Positions 6,879 to 11,490 of a stretch of DNA of 11,490 bases are shown here, in pieces. A program made the translations under genes and the position numbers. The notes under the pieces were generated by a model that worked only from the letters and a program-made list of their open reading frames with translations, made no database searches and was not told the origin of the DNA. Origin of the DNA: Anaerolineae bacterium (GTDB lineage: Bacteria > Chloroflexota > Anaerolineae > Promineifilales > Promineifilaceae); the NCBI GenBank assembly GCA_028277515.1, contig JANQGC010000051.1, positions 1-11,490 of the forward strand, written 5' to 3'. Position 1 is the first letter of the stretch. Every line of letters begins with the position of its first letter.

Positions 6879-6904
6879 TTCTCGATCTCTATCTCAATCC
6901 GGTT

Positions 6905-6938
6905 TGACCTTGACCTCATCCCATGCAGGCTAAGGTCA
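6905..6938. repeat. Inverted repeat downstream of the hydrolase gene
   Basis: TGACCTT (6905-6911) and AAGGTCA (6932-6938) are exact reverse complements around a 20-nt loop, 26 nt after the hydrolase stop codon. No T-tract follows, so terminator function is uncertain. Confidence 0.4.
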
Positions 6939-6950
6939 GTCATGAACGGA

Positions 6951-6980
6951 GGATTGGCGAAAGCGCCTAACAGTCAATCC
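6951..6980. repeat. Nested hairpin before the ThrE-family gene
   Basis: GGATTG (6951-6956) pairs with CAATCC (6975-6980), and inside it GGCG (6956-6959) can pair with CGCC (6964-6967). Another CAATCC at 6895-6900 could pair with the same GGATTG, giving two mutually exclusive folds. It lies upstream of the putative -10 box, so it may end the previous transcript rather than act in the ThrE leader. Confidence 0.4.
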
Positions 6981-6999
6981 CCAAACCAAAATTTTCCGC

Positions 7000-7005
7000 T
7001 AAAAT
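7000..7005 (+). promoter_or_regulatory. Putative -10 box very close to the ThrE-family start codon
   Basis: TAAAAT lies 9 nt before the ATG at 7015, so transcription would start at or next to the start codon. The region has no Shine-Dalgarno sequence, so a leaderless mRNA would explain both facts. No good -35 hexamer is visible, so confidence is low. Confidence 0.35.
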
Positions 7006-7014
7006 TATCCCAAC

Positions 7015-8322
7015 ATGAGCGAAACACCAGGCAATCCCCATTTCCTGCCTCGCGCTGAGATGCGCGACATCGTTGACCTATCACTCTGGGCCGGACAGCT
7101 ACACCTCCAGCACGGCGCGGACACTGAACGCGCCGAGCGCACCATTCATCACCTGGGCACCGGTTTAGGCTGTGATTGGTTGGATATCTTTATCTCCCCC
7201 AATGCCATCGTCGTCACCACCTTGAGCAGTGGTGAATTTCGCACCCGTGTGCGCCGGCTGGTACGTTTCGGTGGGGCGGATATGAATATCGTCTCTGAAG
7301 TAAATGACCTGGCCTACCAGGTAGAGGAACATACGGCCGACCGCGCGCGAATCCGGCAAGAATTAGAAGCAATCGACAGCATGCCCAAACTCTATAGCCG
7401 CTGGCTGGTCGTCTTGCTCGTTGGCCTGGCTTGTGCAGCCTTCAGCCAATTGTTCGGCGGTGGCTGGTCCGCCTTCTTTTTAACCTGGCTGGCTGCCGGA
7501 ATGGCCATGCTCGTCCGCCAGGAACTGCTGCGGCGCACCTTCAACCCCTATCTCGTCGTTGTGGCCACCGCCTTTGTGGCCACGCTTATCGCCTCCACCG
7601 GTTTCATTTTTGGCATCGTGCAAAACGAGCAAATCCCCCTGGCCGCTTCCGTTCTCCTGTTAGTTCCGGGCGTTCCCTTGATCAACGCTGCCAAGGATCT
7701 GCTGCAAGGGCACATGGTCACGGGGTTGGTTCGAGGAATCAATGGCACGATCATCACGCTGAGCATCGCCCTGGGCGTCGGCATCGGCATCACCATTTTG
7801 CCCCTCTCTTTTTTAGGCACCTCATTTGACCCGCCATCTAACCTGCTGGTCGACGCCTTTTGGGCTGCGGTAGCCGGTTTGGGATTCGCCATCCTGTTTA
7901 ATGTGCCCCGGCGTACCCTGCTGCCTATTGCCATCTGCGCGGCAATGGGTCATGCGCTGCGTACTTTGCTAATCAATACGGGATCACCTGGGGTCAATCA
8001 TATCGTGTTCGCTACCCTGGTCGGCGCCACAACCGTCGGCACATTAGCCTATCTTTTTGCCCGTCGTCTTAAGATACCGGCGGTCGTGTTCTCAGTCGCC
8101 GGTGTGATACCCATGTTTCCGGGCACCTATGCATACAACACCATGCTCGAGCTGCTGCAAATCGCCGGACTGGTTGATACCGGCAGCCTCATCCCAAACG
8201 AAGAAGTGCTGCTGTTACAAGTCGTGCCCAACCTTTTGACTACCACCTTCGTATTAGCTGCCCTGGCCATCGGCATCGCCGCTCCAACCCTTCTATTTCG
8301 CCGCCAAAAACCGATCGTCTGA
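7015..8322 (+). CDS. ThrE-family threonine/serine exporter
   Basis: This 435-residue membrane protein has both halves of the ThrE architecture in one chain. The N-terminal cytoplasmic region (about 16-125) contains HGADTERAERTIHHLG (33-48) and the IFISPNAIVVTTLSSGE strand pair typical of PF06738. Hydrophobic segments follow from about 128 to 270, with VPGVPLINAAKDLLQGH (217-233), a hallmark of the family. The second half (about 275-428) is a ThrE_2 (PF12821)-type bundle with VPRRTLLPIAICAAMGHALR and PAVVFSVAGVIPMFPGTYAY (355-374). The family exports L-threonine and L-serine driven by proton motive force in Corynebacterium; function here is inferred from that. Some bacteria encode the two halves separately, so this is the fused form. 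It converges with the secreted-protein gene on the minus strand. Confidence 0.9.
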   Translation: MSETPGNPHFLPRAEMRDIVDLSLWAGQLHLQHGADTERAERTIHHLGTGLGCDWLDIFISPNAIVVTTLSSGEFRTRVRRLVRFGGADMNIVSEVNDLAYQVEEHTADRARIRQELEAIDSMPKLYSRWLVVLLVGLACAAFSQLFGGGWSAFFLTWLAAGMAMLVRQELLRRTFNPYLVVVATAFVATLIASTGFIFGIVQNEQIPLAASVLLLVPGVPLINAAKDLLQGHMVTGLVRGINGTIITLSIALGVGIGITILPLSFLGTSFDPPSNLLVDAFWAAVAGLGFAILFNVPRRTLLPIAICAAMGHALRTLLINTGSPGVNHIVFATLVGATTVGTLAYLFARRLKIPAVVFSVAGVIPMFPGTYAYNTMLELLQIAGLVDTGSLIPNEEVLLLQVVPNLLTTTFVLAALAIGIAAPTLLFRRQKPIV

Positions 8323-8340
8323 TCCCAGATTAAACCAGGA

Positions 8341-8389
8341 GATCACGCGGACGAGACCCGACGAGATCTGTGCTTGTCCGCGTCCGATC
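8341..8389. terminator. Hairpin between convergent genes, possible bidirectional terminator
   Basis: ACGCGGACGAG (8345-8355) pairs with CTTGTCCGCGT (8373-8383), an 11-bp stem with one G-U pair and a 17-nt loop. Outside it, GATC at 8341-8344 can pair with GATC at 8386-8389 across a 2-nt bulge. The right arm includes the stop codon of the minus-strand gene. No T-tract is present on either strand, so this would be a factor-assisted terminator or simply a transcript-stabilising structure. Confidence 0.55.
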
Positions 8390-9527
8390 AACTTCCCAAT
8401 ACAGGCAGAGAACTCAAGGGAACCCGGCTATCCAGGTAACTGGAGCCGACCCATCCCTCCAAACCAGAAGGCAGGCGCACCTTGACCCAGCCTCCGTTTC
8501 GGCCGAGCAAGTCAACTACCTGTCCCCCTTGGGTCAAACCGATCATGTTATCACCCGTTTCCGGCGCTGAGCGCACGTTCAACCAGCGCGCATTGACCAC
8601 CACAGCCCTCTGACCCGACGGCAGGCCCGGATCAGCCGGCGATGGGGGGGTCGGGCCTGAAGATGGGCCAATGCGCGTGATGTTTAGCATGATCAGCGCC
8701 CCACCCCCGTTTTCATAATACTCAACACGAATAGGCGTCGGCCCGCCGGGAATGACGGTTTCTACCGTGTAATGTTCGGATTGAGCATCGTGCCATTGGT
8801 CAATCAGCAGTCGATCATTGACCCACAGGCGTACCCCATCGTCAACTGTCACAGAAAAACGATAACGGCCGGCTTCTATCGCTGAATTGCGAATCCAGCG
8901 TATTGAGAAACGGTCCACAGCGATATTAGGTGCCGGTGATCCTAAGCCCCAATCAAAGTTGATCAGCCGATCATCACGAACCAGGGCCGGTGGGTGAGAG
9001 AGGGTCATATTGTTGAAATACTGACCTTGCCAACCGTCGTTGGGCAGGGGCAGCCTACCCCCGATATTGGCCCAGGAAAACTTGGCCACGGCGTTGCCCT
9101 TGGCCTCATAATATTCCACCTTGATTCTATATTCCCCGGCGCTGAGAAATAAATCGGCGCTTTGCGAATGAACCTGGCTGTCGGTCCAACTGTCGATAAT
9201 CTTAAAATCGTCAATCCAGGCGCGCATGCCGTCGTCCATCGTAGCTGTAAAGCGATATTGGCCGGTGGGCAGGTAAACGGTACGCGTCCAGCGCGCCGAA
9301 AAATCGCCATCATTAATCTTGTCGCTGGGTGATCCACCCCCCCAATCATGGTTTATTTCTTCTTCATCACGCGTGACCACCGGATCACCATCCAGGTCGG
9401 GGTTATTCCAATAACGTGCCCGCCATTTAGAGTCCGCCGCCGACACCATTTGTGTTTGTTGAAAAATAAGTTGGCTGAAAAATGACACAACCAATACGAT
9501 TGAAAACAATGCTGCCTTCTTTATCAT
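8388..9527 (-). CDS. Secreted protein with two PA14 domains and a C-terminal SH3b domain
   Basis: This is a 379-residue exported protein. Residues 1-31 are a Sec signal peptide: a KK start, a hydrophobic core, and a likely cut after VSA or SAA. Two tandem PA14-like domains follow at about 35-155 and 166-286. They are clearly duplicates: YRFTATMDDGMRAWIDD (91-107) aligns with YRFSVTVDDGVRLWVND (222-238), and NHDWGGGSP with NFDWGLGSP. The DDG triplets (98-100, 229-231) match the Asp-Asp motif that binds calcium and sugar in PA14-type lectins. A Pro-rich linker (about 287-305) leads to an SH3b domain (about 308-366; ARWLNVRSAP, GWVKVRLPSGLEGWV), usually a peptidoglycan or peptide binder. There is no transmembrane anchor or sorting signal. 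It is probably a cell-surface or extracellular glycan-binding protein. The start is supported by GAGGTG 4 nt upstream. Confidence 0.9.
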   Translation of the reverse strand: MIKKAALFSIVLVVSFFSQLIFQQTQMVSAADSKWRARYWNNPDLDGDPVVTRDEEEINHDWGGGSPSDKINDGDFSARWTRTVYLPTGQYRFTATMDDGMRAWIDDFKIIDSWTDSQVHSQSADLFLSAGEYRIKVEYYEAKGNAVAKFSWANIGGRLPLPNDGWQGQYFNNMTLSHPPALVRDDRLINFDWGLGSPAPNIAVDRFSIRWIRNSAIEAGRYRFSVTVDDGVRLWVNDRLLIDQWHDAQSEHYTVETVIPGGPTPIRVEYYENGGGALIMLNITRIGPSSGPTPPSPADPGLPSGQRAVVVNARWLNVRSAPETGDNMIGLTQGGQVVDLLGRNGGWVKVRLPSGLEGWVGSSYLDSRVPLSSLPVLGS

Positions 9528-9531
9528 GACT

Positions 9532-9537
9532 CACCTC
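9532..9537 (-). promoter_or_regulatory. Ribosome binding site of the PA14-SH3b gene
   Basis: On the minus strand this reads GAGGTG, 4 nt before the ATG. It sets the start just ahead of a well-formed signal peptide. Confidence 0.7.
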
Positions 9538-9594
9538 ATACTGCTTTCAAATGTCCAAAAACCTATTTCAAACAATAAGCAGAAACTCCCTCCC

Positions 9595-9600
9595 ATTATA
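9595..9600 (-). promoter_or_regulatory. -10 box for the PA14-SH3b gene
   Basis: The minus strand reads a perfect TATAAT here, about 70 nt before the ATG, predicting transcription start near 9588. No good -35 hexamer is found 16-18 bp upstream, so the promoter may need an activator. Confidence 0.5.
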
Positions 9601-9693
9601 TCATTCCTTAATTGCTTGTTGACCTGTCGCCACCCTCCGTCTTCCCTCCTGCTCATAGTGGCACATTTTCATCGTTTGTAATACATTAATTCT

Positions 9694-9838
9694 CAGTAGT
9701 CGGTAAGCAGTAAGTAGTAAGCAGTTATCAGTAAACAGTAAGCAGTTATCAGTAAGCGGTTATCATGACCCGTCTACTGTTCACTGAACTACTGTCCACT
9801 GTCCACTGTCCACTGAACTACTGACTACTGAACACTGC
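9694..9838. repeat. Short degenerate repeat cluster in two opposed orientations
   Basis: The left half is built on CAGTAA words. It includes a 21-bp unit repeated at 9716-9736 and 9737-9757 (20 of 21 identical; each starts AGTAAGCAGTTATC). The right half is built on the complementary ACTG word, with three perfect heptamers ACTGTCC at 9791-9797, 9798-9804 and 9805-9811, flanked by ACTGAACT variants. CAGTAGTC (9694-9701) and GACTACTG (9823-9830) are exact reverse complements, so the cluster can fold back on itself. It resembles short tandem repeat clusters seen between genes in cyanobacteria and other filamentous bacteria; the unit lengths are too short and irregular for CRISPR. Confidence 0.85.
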
Positions 9839-9842
9839 TAAC

Positions 9843-9848
9843 AAGGAG
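9843..9848 (+). promoter_or_regulatory. Ribosome binding site of the Lon-like protease gene
   Basis: AAGGAG, a near-ideal Shine-Dalgarno sequence, stands 5 nt before the ATG at 9854 and directly after the repeat cluster. It fixes the start of the protein. Confidence 0.85.
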
Positions 9849-9853
9849 TATTC

Positions 9854-11490
9854 ATGCCTAGCCCATTAAAACCTGAACAACTTCGCCGTTCATTTGACAT
9901 CAGTAAAGCCGATTTTGAAACAACGGCCGAATTAGAACCCGCCTCCAGCATCATTGGCCAACCACGCGGCGTGCGCGCCATCGAATTCGGCCTGAACATG
10001 AAAATGGACGGCTACAACATTTACGTGCTTGGCGCGTCAGGAACCGGCCGCACAACCGCCATTCAAAAATATGTCGAAAACCGCGCCTTGCTGGACCCCG
10101 TCCCTGCGGACTGGATCTATGTTCACAACTTCATCGAACCGGAAAAACCAAATGCCATCGAACTGCCCGCCGGAAAAGCCTGTGAATTTCGCGACATGCT
10201 GGACCAGTCCATCCAACATATACGGGGTGAGATCGCCGGCGCCTTTGACAACCAGGCCTTCCGCGACGAGATGCTAAAGATCCAGCAAAATATGGCCAAC
10301 AAACGAGAGGCCCTGTTTATCGCCCTGCAAAACAAAGCAATCGGCATGAACGGTTATATCGCGCGTACGGCCGAAGGGTTGAACATTGTCCCCTCCCGTG
10401 ATGGAAAGCCGATGCAAGCGCAAGAATTCGCAGAACTGAGCGATGAAGAAAAAGAACAGTGGCGCGAAACCTTTCAAACCTTGCAACACGATTTGAACGA
10501 AACCATCTTTCAAGCCCGCAAAGTGGAGCAAGCTGCCGAAGAGGAGATGGAAGCGCTCAAGCGCCGCGTCGCCGGCACAGTCGTCGATGTTGCCCTCTCC
10601 GAAGTTAAGCAGAAGAGTGCAGGGCTGGAGGAGATGGCCCAATACCTGGATAATCTACACCAGGACATCCTGGACAATGTCGATCTCTTTCGGGCAGACG
10701 ATGATGAAGAATTGGCCCGCGGCTTTAATGGGCGATTTCGCCGCTACCAGGTCAATGTGCTGGTCGATCACGCTCGCAGCGAACACGCCCCGGTCATCGT
10801 TGATTTCAACCCCAACCTGCCCAGGCTGCTCGGCCGTGTCGAGCATGAATCGCGCGCCGGTGGGGCCGTGGTCACCGACTTCACCCTGATCCGCGCCGGG
10901 ACTTTGCATGAGGCCAATGGCGGCTACCTCGTTCTGCGTGCCCGGGACATTTTTTCCGAAATCGGCGCCTGGGAAGCCTTAAAACGGGCGCTTGTAGGCC
11001 GGCAGATCAGGCCTGATGACCCGGCGACACGGGGCGGGCGGGCCATTCGTTCTCTCGATCCCGAACCGATTCCCCTTGATGTAAAAATTATCCTCATCGG
11101 CCCGGCCTTCCTTTATTATATGCTGCACGGCCAGGATGAAGATTTCCGCACCGCTTTCAAGGTGATGGCCGATTTTGACGAACGGGTTCCCCGCAATGAG
11201 AACAATGAAAAAGAGTATGCCACGTTCATTGCCAGCCGCGCCCATGAAGAAGGTCTGCTACACCTGGATAAATCGGCCGTGGGCCGGGTCATTGATTACG
11301 GTTCGCGCCTGGCCGGGACGCAAAATAAATTAAGCACTCGCTTCGGCCGGATCGCCGATCTTGTGCGTGAAGCGTGCTACTGGGCTGAGCAGGAGGGGCG
11401 GGAAGTGGTCACCGTTGACGACGTGGAGATCGCCATCGACAACCGTGAATATCTGCGCAACCGTATTGAAAACCAGATGCGTGAAAGCCT
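9854..11490 (+). CDS. AAA_32-type Lon-related ATP-dependent protease, N-terminal 545 residues (3' end outside window)
   Basis: The frame is open from the ATG to the window edge, giving 545 residues of a protein whose family usually runs to about 800. The N-terminal LKPEQLRRSFDISKADFETT and IIGQPRGVRAIEFGL openings are typical of the Lon-related AAA_32 (PF13654) group. The P-loop is GASGTGRTT (60-68), with Arg in place of the usual Lys. A long, mostly helical insertion (about 120-310, rich in Glu, Lys and Gln) is probably coiled coil. LHEANGGYLVLRARDI (about 351-366) covers the Walker B region. IPLDVKIILIG and FKVMADFDERVPRNE mark the sensor and arginine-finger side. The Ser-Lys proteolytic domain would lie beyond the window and cannot be confirmed. 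Expected role: ATP-driven degradation of cytoplasmic proteins; targets unknown. Coding is intact with no frameshift seen. Confidence 0.88.
   Translation, partial: MPSPLKPEQLRRSFDISKADFETTAELEPASSIIGQPRGVRAIEFGLNMKMDGYNIYVLGASGTGRTTAIQKYVENRALLDPVPADWIYVHNFIEPEKPNAIELPAGKACEFRDMLDQSIQHIRGEIAGAFDNQAFRDEMLKIQQNMANKREALFIALQNKAIGMNGYIARTAEGLNIVPSRDGKPMQAQEFAELSDEEKEQWRETFQTLQHDLNETIFQARKVEQAAEEEMEALKRRVAGTVVDVALSEVKQKSAGLEEMAQYLDNLHQDILDNVDLFRADDDEELARGFNGRFRRYQVNVLVDHARSEHAPVIVDFNPNLPRLLGRVEHESRAGGAVVTDFTLIRAGTLHEANGGYLVLRARDIFSEIGAWEALKRALVGRQIRPDDPATRGGRAIRSLDPEPIPLDVKIILIGPAFLYYMLHGQDEDFRTAFKVMADFDERVPRNENNEKEYATFIASRAHEEGLLHLDKSAVGRVIDYGSRLAGTQNKLSTRFGRIADLVREACYWAEQEGREVVTVDDVEIAIDNREYLRNRIENQMRES

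Larger units (their letters stand above)
9528..9853. other. 326-bp divergent intergenic region
   Basis: This gap separates the minus-strand PA14-SH3b gene from the plus-strand Lon-like gene. It holds the leader and promoter of the former (about 9528-9600) and a pyrimidine-rich stretch without obvious signals (about 9601-9690). A block of short repeats (9694-9838) and the ribosome binding site of the Lon-like gene follow. No open reading frame worth calling is inside it. A promoter for the Lon-like gene must lie here, but I cannot place it with confidence. Confidence 0.7.

Noticed and set aside
7548..7934. A 128-codon minus-strand open frame inside the ThrE-family gene
   Set aside because: The plus strand is an intact, well-recognised transporter over this stretch, and the opposite translation is low-complexity and unlike any family.
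8370..8570. A short plus-strand open frame running into the PA14-SH3b gene
   Set aside because: It begins inside the intergenic hairpin and overlaps the SH3b-coding end of the convincing minus-strand gene.
9694..9838. Considered as a CRISPR array
   Set aside because: The repeat units are 7 and 21 bp with no regular unique spacers, and no cas genes are nearby.

Overview
The window is a gene-dense stretch of a bacterial chromosome with GC a little above 50 %. It holds eight complete protein genes and two cut by the window edges. No rRNA, tRNA, CRISPR array, transposase or integrase gene is visible. The gene mix suggests a Chloroflexota (Anaerolineae/Caldilineae-like) bacterium, with moderate confidence: paired ABC-2 permeases, a DUF4332 helix-hairpin-helix protein, an alpha/alpha-toroid protein, a PA14-PA14-SH3b secreted protein, an AAA_32-type Lon-like protease, and repeat-filled intergenic DNA. 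This placement is inference from gene content; no phylogenetic marker lies in the window. The hexamer CGGCCG, often as ACGGCCG, recurs about 25 times and looks like a genome signature.

Region 1 (1-3866, plus strand) is an ABC-2 exporter locus. It contains the C-terminal part of the ATPase, a first 6-TM permease, a small DUF4332-type protein, and a second 6-TM permease paralogous to the first. The two permeases have the same layout (one N-terminal TM, a long outside domain, five TMs) and plausibly pair as a heterodimer driven by the ATPase. The DUF4332 gene is AT-richer than its neighbours, has its own ribosome binding site, and ends 3 nt before the second permease. The ATPase and first permease are separated by 85 bp of tandem and inverted repeats, where tight packing would be expected.

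Region 2 (3867-8322, plus strand) holds four apparently independent genes. These are an alpha/alpha-toroid (squalene-cyclase-like fold) protein, a GNAT acetyltransferase with a YoaP-like thioredoxin-fold tail, an alpha/beta hydrolase, and a ThrE-family threonine/serine exporter. The toroid gene has a striking upstream control region: a perfect 18-bp palindrome that overlaps a plausible -35 box. Gaps on both sides of this gene group carry copies of a 'cacagag...cactgagg' dispersed repeat.

Region 3 (8323-9527) has a minus-strand gene for a secreted protein with two PA14 domains and an SH3b domain, convergent with the ThrE gene. The two meet over a strong hairpin that includes the stop codon of the minus-strand gene.

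Region 4 (9528-11490) starts with a 326-bp divergent intergenic space. About 140 bp of it are short degenerate repeats arranged in opposite orientations. A large AAA_32-type Lon-like protease gene follows and runs off the right edge, so its proteolytic domain is not visible.
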